Source of the DNA: JBPYFK01 sp051984675
GTDB taxonomy: Bacteria > Actinomycetota > Actinomycetes > Mycobacteriales > Pseudonocardiaceae
Direction: 5' to 3'
Assembly (NCBI GenBank): GCA_051984675.1
Contig: JBPYFK010000100.1
Location: 1-64,000, forward strand
DNA: 64,000 bases
Below, piece by piece: positions 8,184 to 16,663 of this stretch; position 1 is the stretch's first letter, and the number at the start of each line of letters is the position of its first letter. Made by a program: the position numbers and the translations under genes. The notes beneath the pieces were generated by a model, which worked only from the letters and a program-made list of their open reading frames with translations, did no database searches and was not told the origin of the DNA.

Positions 8184-9107
8184 TCACCTGCTAAGCCCGG
8201 ACGGCACCAGATACGGGCCGAGGTCGCGGGCCAGCGTCCGGGCAAGGGTGCGGAAGCCCTGAACGGCGGGGCGCTCGTCGCCCCTGCGGGTGGCCAGGGC
8301 GCTGGACTCCCAGGGCGCGTCGAGAACGGGCACGCACCGCGTACCCGGCCAGAGGTAGAAGCGCCCGAACGACAGCAACGCCGAACCCGCGCCGCGGCCA
8401 GCGGCAACGCTGTTGAGTACTTCTTGCGGGTTGCGTCCGACATCGACGCTGCGGCGCGGCTGTTCCCCGTTGCGGGCCGGCATGAAGTAGAGGTAGTCGG
8501 TGAACTCCCTGGGCGTCAGACCGGGAACGTCGATGAACGGCAGGTCGAGCACGTCGTCCAGGCGCACACCCGCCGCATCCGCGAGATCGCTGTTGGCCGG
8601 GACGACCACGATGCGGGGTTCCCGCGTCATCGTGTCGTTGACGATGCGCTCGTCCTCGGGCGGTGGGCGGACGAACGCCACGTCCACCCGGCGCTCCACC
8701 AGCGCCGTCACGTGCTCCGTGAAGTCCAGCGCCCGCACCAGGAGTGGCGTCGACGGATGGGTGCGGCGGAACGCGCTGATGATCGCTGGAGTGAGCTCGG
8801 CCGAGCCGTGCCCCATGATGCCGACGCGCAGCGCCGGCTCCCGCTGCGGGAGGTCCTCCAGCTCGGCAATCGCCTCCGCTGCCGCGTTGGCGCTGTCGAG
8901 CATGGCTCGGGCGTGGGGGAGGAGCCGGTGACCGGCCGGAGTCAGCTCGACCGGAGACCGCTCGAACAGCCGCGTGCCCAGTTCCCGTTCCAGGCTGTTG
9001 ATGTGCGCCGTCACGGTCGGGCGGGACAGGAACAACCGCTCGGCCGCGCGGGCGAACTGCCCTTCTTCGGTGACGGCGAGGAACGTCGCCAGGTGACGGA
9101 GTTCCAC
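8184..9107 (-). CDS. LysR-family transcriptional regulator
   Basis: This 307-residue LTTR has an N-terminal winged helix-turn-helix (MELRHLATFLAVTEEGQFAR, then AAERLFLSRPTVTAHINSLE) and a periplasmic-binding-protein-like effector domain from about residue 90. The HTH differs from the usual TQPAVS recognition helix by reading RPTVTAHI, still acceptable. It is divergently arranged with the MFS transporter gene at 9206, the normal layout for a LysR protein controlling its neighbour, and a perfect inverted repeat with a T-N11-A motif lies between them. The ligand is unknown. Confidence 0.92.
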   Translation of the reverse strand: MELRHLATFLAVTEEGQFARAAERLFLSRPTVTAHINSLERELGTRLFERSPVELTPAGHRLLPHARAMLDSANAAAEAIAELEDLPQREPALRVGIMGHGSAELTPAIISAFRRTHPSTPLLVRALDFTEHVTALVERRVDVAFVRPPPEDERIVNDTMTREPRIVVVPANSDLADAAGVRLDDVLDLPFIDVPGLTPREFTDYLYFMPARNGEQPRRSVDVGRNPQEVLNSVAAGRGAGSALLSFGRFYLWPGTRCVPVLDAPWESSALATRRGDERPAVQGFRTLARTLARDLGPYLVPSGLSR

Positions 9108-9148
9108 AAGCCGAACTTAGCCCGGCCGCGCGGCCAGGACGAGCCGCG

Positions 9149-9165
9149 ATTCAGGAAATGTGAAT
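9149..9165. promoter_or_regulatory. Candidate LysR operator between LysR and MFS genes
   Basis: ATTCA (9149-9153), 7-nt spacer, TGAAT (9161-9165) is a perfect dyad. It contains T-N11-A (9151 to 9163), the LysR-type binding signature. It sits 41-57 bp from both divergent start codons. Confidence 0.6.
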
Positions 9166-9205
9166 CTTTCGACCACGCGGTCGCGCCAGCCCATAGAACC
9201 GAGGC

Positions 9206-10435
9206 ATGGCTACGGGAACCCAGCGGGTCGCGACACCCAGAGGCCAGAGCCGGGCAGGACGAAGTCCGACTGTGTGGTGGCGTCTGGCACTGGTGCTCTT
9301 CGGCGTCGGATGGGGCGCTAACCAGTTCTCCGCACTGCTTGGCGGCTACCAGTCCGAGCTCGGGATCAGCGAGACCACCGCGGAACTCCTCTTCGGGATC
9401 TACGCCCTCGGCCTCGTCCCCGGCCTGCTGGTGGGCGGTCCGGCAGCGGACCGCTGGGGGAGACGTCGTGTTCTGGGGCCGGCCGCGCTGGCGTCGGCAG
9501 CGGCGACAGTGCTGCTCATCAGTGGGTTCTGGGAGCAATCGGCGCTGTTCGCCGGCCGCTTCGTAGCCGGAGTCGCTACCGGCGGCGCGCTGGCGGCCGG
9601 AAGTGCCTGGATGAAGGAGTTGTCCATCGCCCCGCACGATCCCGACGCGCAGCCCGGCGCTGGAGCGCACCGCGCCGGGCTGGCGCTCTCCGGCGGTTTC
9701 GGGTGCGGTCCGCTGGTCGCGGCGGTGATCGCGCAGTGGGCGCCATCTCCGCTGGTCACGGCTTACCTCCCGCATCTCGTGATCATGACGGCGGCGGTGC
9801 CGCTGGGCCGCCGCCTCCCCGAGACGGTCCGGCGGCATTCGGAGCGCATGCCCCTGCGTGTCCGCAGCGCACTCCGGCCGGAGTTCGCGCGGGTGGTCGC
9901 TCCACTTGCCCCGTGGGTGTTCGGCGCGCCGGCAGTCGCCCTCGCCGTGCTTCCCGGTGTTGTCGCGTCATCGGTTGGGCCGCTGGCCACTGTGTTCGCC
10001 GGTGTCACGGCGGGTCTGACGCTGGGATGTGGGGTGCTGGTCCAGCCGTTGGCGCGACGGCTCGGGCGCCGGAACCCGCTGGTCGTGGCGGGTGTCGGCG
10101 TGCTGGTCGTCGCGGCCGGGATGGCGCTGGCGGCGCTCGTGGCCGTCACGCGTTCTCCCGCACTCGTGCTGCTGGCCGCGCCCGTGCTGGGCAGCGGCTA
10201 CGGGTTGTGTCTCGTCTTCGGGTTGACAGAGGTGGGCAGGATCGCGGATCGGGGCGAGCTCGCCGGCCTGTCGGCGGTCTTCTACGCGCTGACCTATGTC
10301 GGTTTCGCGGCGCCGTACGTCATCGCGCTGCTGACCGTCGTGACCAAGCGGGAGTACGTCCTGCTCGGCGCCTCGGTGCTCGCGCTGGTCACGCTCGGCG
10401 TTGTGGTCTCGGGTGGTCGACGGGTCCGCACCTGA
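9206..10435 (+). CDS. Major facilitator superfamily transporter
   Basis: A 409-residue, ~12-helix MFS permease. The loop between helices 2 and 3 has the family signature GGPAADRWGRRRVL (G-x3-D-x-x-G-R-R), and helix 4/5 carries GRFVAGVATGGALAAGSAW. The cytoplasmic N-terminus is short and basic. It is divergent from the LysR regulator, which likely controls it. The substrate cannot be read from sequence; a drug- or metabolite-efflux role is typical. It converges on the carboxypeptidase gene with a 7-bp gap. Confidence 0.9.
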   Translation: MATGTQRVATPRGQSRAGRSPTVWWRLALVLFGVGWGANQFSALLGGYQSELGISETTAELLFGIYALGLVPGLLVGGPAADRWGRRRVLGPAALASAAATVLLISGFWEQSALFAGRFVAGVATGGALAAGSAWMKELSIAPHDPDAQPGAGAHRAGLALSGGFGCGPLVAAVIAQWAPSPLVTAYLPHLVIMTAAVPLGRRLPETVRRHSERMPLRVRSALRPEFARVVAPLAPWVFGAPAVALAVLPGVVASSVGPLATVFAGVTAGLTLGCGVLVQPLARRLGRRNPLVVAGVGVLVVAAGMALAALVAVTRSPALVLLAAPVLGSGYGLCLVFGLTEVGRIADRGELAGLSAVFYALTYVGFAAPYVIALLTVVTKREYVLLGASVLALVTLGVVVSGGRRVRT

Positions 10436-10442
10436 CCCGCGA

Positions 10443-11726
10443 TTACGGGTGCTCGTCGGAGACGTTCTCCCGCGCCGTGAATGCCCGGCGGCGCCGGACG
10501 ACCAGCACGGCGACCACGCCGACGCCCGCGACAACGAGCAACGCCACCGGAATGCCCAGGGTGCCGGCGACGGACGGGCCGCCGGGATGCGACTGGGTCT
10601 TCACGGCCTGGACGTTGGCGTGCGGCGCCGGAGGCGGCGTCGGGCGTTGCTCGGCCACGAGCTGGCCCACCGGCGGGGTGCTGTTCAGCGCGAAGCCGTA
10701 GTCGAGCAGGTCCGCGATCTGCACACCGGACCGGACCGGCTGGTTCTGCCCGTGCATCAGCACGGCGAGCACCCGCCGGCCACCGTGCTCCGCCGCCGCG
10801 AGCTGTGTCTGCTGCGCGTCGTCGGTGTACCCCGTCTTGCCACCCAACGCGCCCGGGTAGGTCATGAGCACGTTGTTGTCGCTGGTGATGTGGAACGGCG
10901 GTTGCCCGGGCGGACCGGGCATCTCGAACTCCCGGGTCGCCTCGGCTTGCGCGAAGTCCGGTTCGTGCAGCGCGGCCCGGAAGATGAGCGCCATGTCGTA
11001 GGAGGACGTGCTCATCCCCGGCCCGTCCAGCCCGGACGGGGTGGCCGCCCGCGTGTCCGTGCAGCCGAGCTGCTGGGCGAGCGCGTTCATCTTCTGCACG
11101 GCGAGGTCCATGCCGCCCAGCTTCATCGCCAGGGCGTGCGCGGCGTCGTTGCCCGAGTTCATGATCAACCCGGTGATCACCTGGCGGACCGTGTAGGTCG
11201 TCCCCGGAGCCAGCCCGACCTTGCTGCCTTCCTGGTTGGCATCCTCCTGAGTGGCCACCAGCGTGTCGTCCATCCGCAGCGAGCGGATGGTCAGCAGCGC
11301 GGTGAGGGTCTTCAGCACGGACGCCGGCCGCTGCCTGGCGTGCGCGTCCTTTGCGGCCAGGACCGCGCCGCTGTCCAGGTCCGCGACGAGCCAGCTATCC
11401 GCCGTGACCTGTGACGGTGGCTCGGGAGCGCCCTGCGGCAGCACGACACCGCACGACGCCATCTGCGGACCGCCGACTGGCTGGGCGGGCACGCCCAGCG
11501 GCGTGGGAGTGGGAGCGCCCGGCGGCGGGACCTCCGAGGTGTCGATAGCCGGCGGCGGAGCGACGCCGTTCGGGCACACCGCCGTAGGCGGTGCCTGCGG
11601 CTCTGCCCCGGGAAGCAGCGGCGGAGCTCCGGGATCGGCTGGCTCAGCGGCGGCCGTCACCGGGGTGAGGCTGAGCGCGGCGGTCAGCAGCAGGCCCAGG
11701 ACGGCAGCCGGACGGATAGCGATCAC
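10443..11726 (-). CDS. dacB: D-alanyl-D-alanine carboxypeptidase (serine-type PBP)
   Basis: Trims the terminal D-Ala of peptidoglycan pentapeptides on the outside of the membrane. All three penicillin-binding motifs are present: SVLK (SxxK, in RPASVLKTLT), SGN (in MNSGNDAAH) and KTG (in GGKTGYTDDA). A signal sequence (AVLGLLLTAALSLTPVTAAA) starts the protein, a Pro-rich linker follows, and a C-terminal transmembrane helix (VALLVVAGVGVVAVLVV) with RRRR anchors it. GTG 11726 is chosen because the signal peptide begins there; the frame stays open to 11810. The neighbouring SCO4848-type gene and nearby sdh genes repeat the Streptomyces/mycobacterial order (dacB1). Confidence 0.93.
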   Translation of the reverse strand: MIAIRPAAVLGLLLTAALSLTPVTAAAEPADPGAPPLLPGAEPQAPPTAVCPNGVAPPPAIDTSEVPPPGAPTPTPLGVPAQPVGGPQMASCGVVLPQGAPEPPSQVTADSWLVADLDSGAVLAAKDAHARQRPASVLKTLTALLTIRSLRMDDTLVATQEDANQEGSKVGLAPGTTYTVRQVITGLIMNSGNDAAHALAMKLGGMDLAVQKMNALAQQLGCTDTRAATPSGLDGPGMSTSSYDMALIFRAALHEPDFAQAEATREFEMPGPPGQPPFHITSDNNVLMTYPGALGGKTGYTDDAQQTQLAAAEHGGRRVLAVLMHGQNQPVRSGVQIADLLDYGFALNSTPPVGQLVAEQRPTPPPAPHANVQAVKTQSHPGGPSVAGTLGIPVALLVVAGVGVVAVLVVRRRRAFTARENVSDEHP

Positions 11727-11825
11727 ACACAGTAGGCTAGCCAAAACCAGCCCGTCAGCGCCGGCCGAGAAACGGGTGAAGAACCCCAGAGGGGGAGTGC
11801 CGCGCGGCAAGGCGATACTGGTCGG

Positions 11826-12077
11826 GTGAAACTTTCCCGTGGATCAGCGCTGTTCCTGCTTGCCTTCGGCGTGTGGTCGTGGGTGATCTGGGTCACGTTT
11901 GTCAAGAACGTCTGGGTCGACGAGCGGTCGTGGGCGGGCGGCTCCCCGACGGGCTTCCTGATCGTGCACCTCGTCCTCACCGCCGTATCACTCGTCCTAG
12001 GGACGATCATCGGCATCATGGGCTGGCGCGGCTACCAAGCGTCACGCCAGTCACAGCCGTCACACGAGGACCGCTAA
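11826..12077 (+). CDS. SCO4848-family small membrane protein
   Basis: An 83-residue protein from GTG 11826 with two transmembrane helices (SALFLLAFGVWSWVIWVTFV and LIVHLVLTAVSLVLGTIIGI) separated by a short outside loop, and a polar tail ending SHEDR. Sequence and its divergent position next to a D,D-carboxypeptidase match SCO4848 of Streptomyces. Function is unknown; the stable linkage suggests an envelope role. It is followed by a strong bidirectional terminator. Confidence 0.85.
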   Translation: MKLSRGSALFLLAFGVWSWVIWVTFVKNVWVDERSWAGGSPTGFLIVHLVLTAVSLVLGTIIGIMGWRGYQASRQSQPSHEDR

Positions 12078-12085
12078 CCGCAGAA

Positions 12086-12119
12086 CGAAAGGCGCCCACC
12101 GGGTGGTGGGCGCCTTTCG
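12086..12119. terminator. Strong bidirectional terminator between SCO4848-like gene and sdhB
   Basis: Perfect 15-bp stem: CGAAAGGCGCCCACC (12086-12100) with GGTGGGCGCCTTTCG (12105-12119), loop GGGT. It separates two convergent genes and lies 9 bp after one stop and 54 bp from the other. Confidence 0.9.
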
Positions 12120-12172
12120 CGTGTGCCCAGGCGGGTCACCTGCGGCCAAGCTGTCAGATGCGGCCAGGCGGG

Positions 12173-12997
12173 TCAGATGCGTCGGAACAACAGCGCCCGC
12201 TTGACCTCCTGGATGGCCTGGGTGACCTGGATGCCACGAGGGCAGGCGTCGGTGCAGTTGAAGGTCGTGCGACACCGCCACACGCCGTTGACGTCGTTGA
12301 GGATGTCCAGCCGCTCCTCGGCGGCCTCGTCCCGGCTGTCGAAGATGAACCGGTGCGCGTTGACGATCGCGGCCGGGCCGAAGTACGACCCCTCCGACCA
12401 GTACACCGGGCACGACGTGGTGCACGCCGCGCACAGGATGCACTTGGTGGTGTCGTCGAAGCGCTCCCGCTCGGCCGCCGACTGGGTCCGTTCCCGGGTC
12501 GGCTCGTTGCCGGACGTGATCAGGTACGGCTTGATCGCCCGGTATGCCTCGAAGAACGGCTCCATGTCCACCAGAAGGTCCTTGTGGACCGGCAGCCCCT
12601 TGATCGGCTCGACGGTCACGACCGTCTCACCCGACTTGGCGAACAGGTCCTTCATCAGCACCTTGCACGCCAGCCGGTTCACGCCGTTGATCCGCATGGC
12701 GTCCGAGCCGCAGATGCCGTGCGCGCAGGACCGCCGGAAGGTCAGCGTGCCGTCCACGTACCACTTGATGTAGTGCAGCATGTTGAGCACGCGGTCGGTC
12801 GGCAGCGCCGGGATGCGGTAGGACTCCCAGTGTTGGTCTTCGTCGACGTCCGGGTTGTACCGCTGGATCTTGAGGGTCACCATCGTGGCGCCCTCGGGGA
12901 TCGGCGGTGCGTCGGAGGGCAGGTCGGTGGCGGCCGAGCCAGGGCCCGCGTTTCCGGTCGTGGGGTTCCCGGTGTCTTGATTCACGGTGGCAGTCAT
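12173..12997 (-). CDS. sdhB: Succinate dehydrogenase iron-sulfur subunit
   Basis: SdhB carries electrons from the flavoprotein to the quinone site. This 274-residue protein has the plant-type 2Fe-2S region (SCAHGICGSDAM) and the C-terminal 4Fe-4S/3Fe-4S motifs CILCAACTTSCP and CTDACPRGI. There is a ~38-residue Pro/Gly/Asn-rich N-terminal extension before MVTLKIQRYNPD. ATG 12997 overlaps the sdhA stop by one base (TGATG), implying translational coupling; longer readings of the frame run into sdhA and are false. It is the last gene of sdhCDAB. Confidence 0.96.
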   Translation of the reverse strand: MTATVNQDTGNPTTGNAGPGSAATDLPSDAPPIPEGATMVTLKIQRYNPDVDEDQHWESYRIPALPTDRVLNMLHYIKWYVDGTLTFRRSCAHGICGSDAMRINGVNRLACKVLMKDLFAKSGETVVTVEPIKGLPVHKDLLVDMEPFFEAYRAIKPYLITSGNEPTRERTQSAAERERFDDTTKCILCAACTTSCPVYWSEGSYFGPAAIVNAHRFIFDSRDEAAEERLDILNDVNGVWRCRTTFNCTDACPRGIQVTQAIQEVKRALLFRRI

Positions 12998-14784
12998 CAG
13001 TACTTGCGCTCCATCGGCTGGTACCGGGTGATGACGACGGGCTTGTACTCCAACCGGATGTCGGAGAGGAAGCCGGTCAGTCCCAGCGGTGCGTTCGGGT
13101 CCTCCGCTTCGGGCAACTGCTTGTAGGTCATGCTGTGCCGCATGAAGTTGACGTCGTCCCGGTTCGGGTAGTCCTCGCGGGCGTGGCCGCCGCGGGATTC
13201 CTTGCGGGCCAGCGCCCCGTTGCACAGCGCCTCGGCGAGATCCAGCAGGAAGCCGAGCTCGATCGCCTCCAGCAGATCCGAGTTGAAGCGCTTGCCCTTG
13301 TCGTGCACGGCGATCCGCCCGTAGCGCGCCTTGAGCGCCTGCACATCGGACAGCGCCTGCTTGAGGGTTTCCTCCGTGCGGTACACGGACGCGTTGGCGT
13401 CCATCGTCTGCTGCAGCTCGTTGCGGATGGTCGCGACCCGCTCGCCGCCGCTGGCGGTGCGCAGGTGGTTGACCATCCCGTCCACGGTCTTCGCCGGCTC
13501 CTCGGGCAGCTCCACGAAGTCGTGCGAGTGCGCGTACTCGGCGGCGGCGATGCCGGCCCGCCGACCGAAGACGTTGATGTCCAGCAGCGAGTTGGTGCCC
13601 AGGCGGTTCGAGCCGTGCACGGACACGCACGCGACCTCGCCAGCGGCGTACAGGCCAGGGACGACGTTGTGGTTGTCCCGCAGGACCTCGGCGTCCACGT
13701 TTGTCGGGATACCGCCCATGGCGTAGTGCGCCGTCGGGTACACCGGCACTGGTTCCTTCACCGGGTCCACGGCGAGGTAGGTGCGGGCGAACTCGGTGAT
13801 GTCCGGCAGCTTGGACTCCAGCACCTCTTCGCCCAGGTGGGTGCAGTCCAGGAGGACGTAGTCCTTGTTCGGGCCGGCACCGCGGCCTTCCAGCACCTCC
13901 AGGGCCATCGACCGGGCGACGATGTCCCGTGGCGCGAGGTCCTTGATCGTCGGTGCGTAGCGTTCCATGAAGCGCTCGCCGGAGGCGTTGCGCAGGATCG
14001 CGCCCTCCCCGCGAGCACCCTCGGTGAGCAGGATGCCCAGACCGGCCAACCCGGTTGGGTGGAACTGGTAGAACTCGATGTCCTCCAGCGGCAGGCCCTT
14101 GCGGTAGACGATGCCCATGCCGTCACCCGTGAGCGTGTGCGCGTTCGACGTGGTCTTGAAGACCTTGCCGAAACCGCCGGTGGCGAACACCACCGACTTG
14201 GCCTGGAAGACGTGGATCTCACCGGTGGCCAGCTCGTAGGCGATGGCACCGGAGCAGACCGGCCCGTTGTCCGACTCCGTCATCACGACGTCGAGGACGT
14301 AGAACTCGTTGAAGAACTCGACGTCGTGCTTGATGCAGTTCTGGTACAGCGTTTGCAGGATCATGTGGCCGGTGCGGTCGGCCGCGTAGCAGGAACGGCG
14401 CACCGCGGCCTCGCCGTGGTTGCGGGTGTGCCCGCCGAACCGGCGCTGGTCGATCTTGCCTTCGGGGGTGCGGTTGAACGGCAGCCCCATCTTCTCCAGG
14501 TCGAGGACCGCGTCGATGGCTTCCTTCGCCATGATCTCGGCGGCGTCCTGGTCGACCAGGTAGTCACCGCCCTTGATCGTGTCGAAGGTGTGCCACTCCC
14601 AGTTGTCCTCCTCGACGTTGGCCAGTGCGGCACACATGCCGCCCTGGGCCGCGCCGGTGTGGGAGCGGGTGGGGTACAGCTTGGTCAGCACGGCGGTGCG
14701 GGCGCGCTGACCGGATTCGATCGCCGCGCGCATGCCGGCACCGCCCGCGCCGACGATGACTACGTCGTACTTGTGGAATTGCAT
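12997..14784 (-). CDS. sdhA: Succinate dehydrogenase flavoprotein subunit
   Basis: SdhA oxidises succinate to fumarate with covalent FAD. The 595-residue protein begins MQFHKYDVVIVGAGGAGMRA (Rossmann FAD site). It carries the flavinylation segment RSHTGAAQGG with its His near residue 42, the HPTGL substrate motif and GRRAGIAAAEY near the C-terminal third. ATG 14784 follows GAGGCGACC and is preferred over upstream ATG 14814 because the Rossmann strand starts at once. It lies 107 bp after sdhD and is coupled to sdhB. Confidence 0.97.
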   Translation of the reverse strand: MQFHKYDVVIVGAGGAGMRAAIESGQRARTAVLTKLYPTRSHTGAAQGGMCAALANVEEDNWEWHTFDTIKGGDYLVDQDAAEIMAKEAIDAVLDLEKMGLPFNRTPEGKIDQRRFGGHTRNHGEAAVRRSCYAADRTGHMILQTLYQNCIKHDVEFFNEFYVLDVVMTESDNGPVCSGAIAYELATGEIHVFQAKSVVFATGGFGKVFKTTSNAHTLTGDGMGIVYRKGLPLEDIEFYQFHPTGLAGLGILLTEGARGEGAILRNASGERFMERYAPTIKDLAPRDIVARSMALEVLEGRGAGPNKDYVLLDCTHLGEEVLESKLPDITEFARTYLAVDPVKEPVPVYPTAHYAMGGIPTNVDAEVLRDNHNVVPGLYAAGEVACVSVHGSNRLGTNSLLDINVFGRRAGIAAAEYAHSHDFVELPEEPAKTVDGMVNHLRTASGGERVATIRNELQQTMDANASVYRTEETLKQALSDVQALKARYGRIAVHDKGKRFNSDLLEAIELGFLLDLAEALCNGALARKESRGGHAREDYPNRDDVNFMRHSMTYKQLPEAEDPNAPLGLTGFLSDIRLEYKPVVITRYQPMERKY

Positions 14785-14891
14785 GGTCGCCTCCTCGTGC
14801 TGCGGCGAGGTCACCCGGGCGCGTGCGCAGTGGTTGCCACATCCATCGACACAGCCGATGCGTCGCGGGGAGCCCTACCAGCGGAACCTGG

Positions 14892-15311
14892 TCAGCCGAT
14901 GTTCGGGTTGAACGTGAACACGACGAACGAACCCAGGACCACCGTCAACGCCACCGAGGCGTAGAGCAGCATCTTCAGCCAGAAGCGTGTCTGGTCCTTG
15001 CGGGCGTAGTCGTTGATGACGGTACGCAGGCCGTTGCCTCCGTGCAGACCGGCCAGCCACAGCATCGTGAGGTCCCACATCTGCCAGAAGGGGTTGGCCC
15101 AGCGGCCGGCGACGAAGGCGAAGTCGATCCGGCGCACGCCACCGTCCACGAACAGCATGATCAGGATGTGCCCGAGGACGAGGAACAGCAGCACCACGCC
15201 GGACAGGCGCATGAACACCCAGGCGTAGAGCTCGAAGTTGTTGCGCCGGGCGGCCGGACGCACTGGCGAGCGCGGTTTGTCGACGGACAGGGGTGCTTCG
15301 GTGGTGGTCAT
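14892..15311 (-). CDS. sdhD: Succinate dehydrogenase hydrophobic membrane anchor subunit
   Basis: A 139-residue protein with a ~28-residue soluble N-terminus and three transmembrane helices (about 30-55, 70-95 and 108-132). GHILIMLFVDG contains a candidate heme-ligand His; RLSGVVLLF resembles the quinone-site helix start. It follows sdhC by 3 bp (TGA CCG ATG) so the two are coupled. With SdhC it anchors the complex and forms the menaquinone site. Confidence 0.9.
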   Translation of the reverse strand: MTTTEAPLSVDKPRSPVRPAARRNNFELYAWVFMRLSGVVLLFLVLGHILIMLFVDGGVRRIDFAFVAGRWANPFWQMWDLTMLWLAGLHGGNGLRTVINDYARKDQTRFWLKMLLYASVALTVVLGSFVVFTFNPNIG

Positions 15312-15314
15312 CGG

Positions 15315-15752
15315 TCAGTGCCCCCCGGTCAGTTCCGTGATCGCGCGGATCAGCATGCTGATGCCCGCCGGAACCATCAGCACGACCCAGATCGCCAGCA
15401 CGGTCCACAGCATCGGCTTCTGGTACTTGGCGCCCTTGGACCAGAAGTCCACCAGCATCACCCGGATGCCGTTGAACGCGTGGAACAGCACTGCCGCCAG
15501 CAACCCCGCCTCGAAGAGGATCATGAGGGGCTGCTTGTAGGTCTCGATGACAGTGTCGTACGCGTTGGGCGAGACCCGCACCAGCGCGGTGTCGAGTACG
15601 TGTACGAACAGGAAGAAGAAGGTGAGCACGCCCGTGATCCGGTGCGCTACCCACGACCACATGCCCGGGTCGCCGCGATAGAGGCGCCCCTTTGCGCGCG
15701 GATTGCCCCCGCGCTGCGGGGCGTCCGCAGCCGTGGCGGTGGTGCTGGCCAT
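15315..15752 (-). CDS. sdhC: Succinate dehydrogenase cytochrome b556 subunit
   Basis: A 145-residue membrane subunit and first gene of sdhCDAB. HRITGVLTFFFLFVHVLDT is the signature SdhC helix with heme-region His residues; two more helices follow (LFEAGLLAAVLFHAFNGI and LWTVLAIWVVLMVPAGI). ATG 15752 sits after GGAGGCCCTTCC; an upstream GTG/ATG frame to 15884 gives non-conserved residues. The promoter must lie in 15753-15900. Confidence 0.92.
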   Translation of the reverse strand: MASTTATAADAPQRGGNPRAKGRLYRGDPGMWSWVAHRITGVLTFFFLFVHVLDTALVRVSPNAYDTVIETYKQPLMILFEAGLLAAVLFHAFNGIRVMLVDFWSKGAKYQKPMLWTVLAIWVVLMVPAGISMLIRAITELTGGH

Positions 15753-16227
15753 GATGGAAGGGCCTCCAACATCGCTGGTGGACTCCAACCCCGGCTTATT
15801 CGGCCGTAGCCCGACCGCGACTATTCCCGGAGCGTATTCCCAGGAGAAGCCGGTTCCGGCCGCGTAAGCGGGGCCTTGACCCATCGGATGCTAGACCTGC
15901 GATGCTCGCGAGACCTACTGGCGTGCCGGACGTGTGATCGACCAGACAATAGTGCCTATTCGGTGGATCGATGTAGAAATGATTTCGTGACCGGCTGCGC
16001 CTTGCTGGTCCGGTGGCAACCCATGTGACCTGCGCATTCAGAGATCCATGTCACGTTTGGCTTTTGTGGGAGGCCAGGCGTGTCGGCCGTCACGACAGTA
16101 CCCGGATATCCCCCGAAGTCAGGATGGGCACCGAATGCCCCATAGGGCAAAGTTCTGATGTGGTGACCATCTCCAATGTCTTTTCAACAATCTGTTGAAA
16201 GGATCGCGAAAGCGGATCGGTGGGGTG
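15753..16227. other. Divergent intergenic region sdhC / cdd
   Basis: About 475 bp without a credible gene; short ORFs here have no coding character. It should carry the sdhCDAB promoter (left part) and the cdd-deoA promoter (right part). The right end is AT-richer and holds a 19-bp perfect inverted repeat described separately. Confidence 0.6.
16182..16200. promoter_or_regulatory. Candidate operator of the cdd-deoA operon
   Basis: TTTCAACA (16182-16189), ATC, TGTTGAAA (16193-16200) is a perfect 8-bp dyad with a 3-nt centre, in an AT-rich stretch 28 bp before the cdd start. Position and symmetry fit a repressor site. The cognate regulator is not in the window. Confidence 0.6.
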
Positions 16228-16653
16228 ATGATGACCACTATGCAGTCGGGTGGGGCCGGCACCGATCCGGCGGAGCCAGCGGCCATCGACTGGCGAGTGC
16301 TGCGGGCAGCGGCGCTGGACGCGGCCGGCAAAGCGCACTGCCCGTACTCGGGACTGCGGGTGGGGGCGGCGGCGCTGTGCGACGACGGCCGCGTGGTGGT
16401 CGGGTGCAACGTCGAGAACGCCTCCTACGGCGTCACCCTGTGCGCCGAGTGCACGATGGCCGGCCAGTTGCGGCTCACCGGCGGTGGCCGGTTCGTCGCC
16501 GTCGCCTGCCGCAGCGGGCACGGCGAGCTGCTGATGCCGTGCGGCCGTTGCCGCCAGGTGCTCTACGAGCTCGGCGGGCCGGACTGCCGGGTGGACACCC
16601 CGAGAGGACCGCTGTCCATGCGAGACCTGCTGCCGGAAGCGTTCGAACTGTAG
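16228..16653 (+). CDS. cdd: Cytidine deaminase
   Basis: Deaminates cytidine/deoxycytidine to uridine/deoxyuridine. The 141-residue protein has the zinc site C72-A-E74 (in VTLCAECTM) and P-C105-GRC108-RQ, plus the ribose-binding NVENASYG. Length fits the tetrameric class. ATG 16228 is preferred, with GGTGGGG just upstream; a GTG/ATG reading from 16195 would start inside the inverted repeat. deoA follows after 10 bp, so the two form an operon feeding deoxyuridine to the phosphorylase. Confidence 0.95.
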   Translation: MMTTMQSGGAGTDPAEPAAIDWRVLRAAALDAAGKAHCPYSGLRVGAAALCDDGRVVVGCNVENASYGVTLCAECTMAGQLRLTGGGRFVAVACRSGHGELLMPCGRCRQVLYELGGPDCRVDTPRGPLSMRDLLPEAFEL

Positions 16654-16663
16654 GAGGAGCGGG

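Noticed and set aside
12998..13630. Upstream extension of sdhB reading into sdhA
   Set aside because: Low-complexity Arg/Gly shadow; sdhB starts at 12997 where the stop of sdhA overlaps the ATG.
12907..14964. Long + strand ORF (about 685 residues) covering sdhA
   Set aside because: Runs antisense through the complete, motif-rich sdhA; its length reflects the high GC content, and its translation shows no recognisable domain.
15956..16150. 64-residue minus ORF in the sdhC/cdd gap
   Set aside because: No ribosome site, no coding bias and no family; the interval behaves as regulatory DNA.
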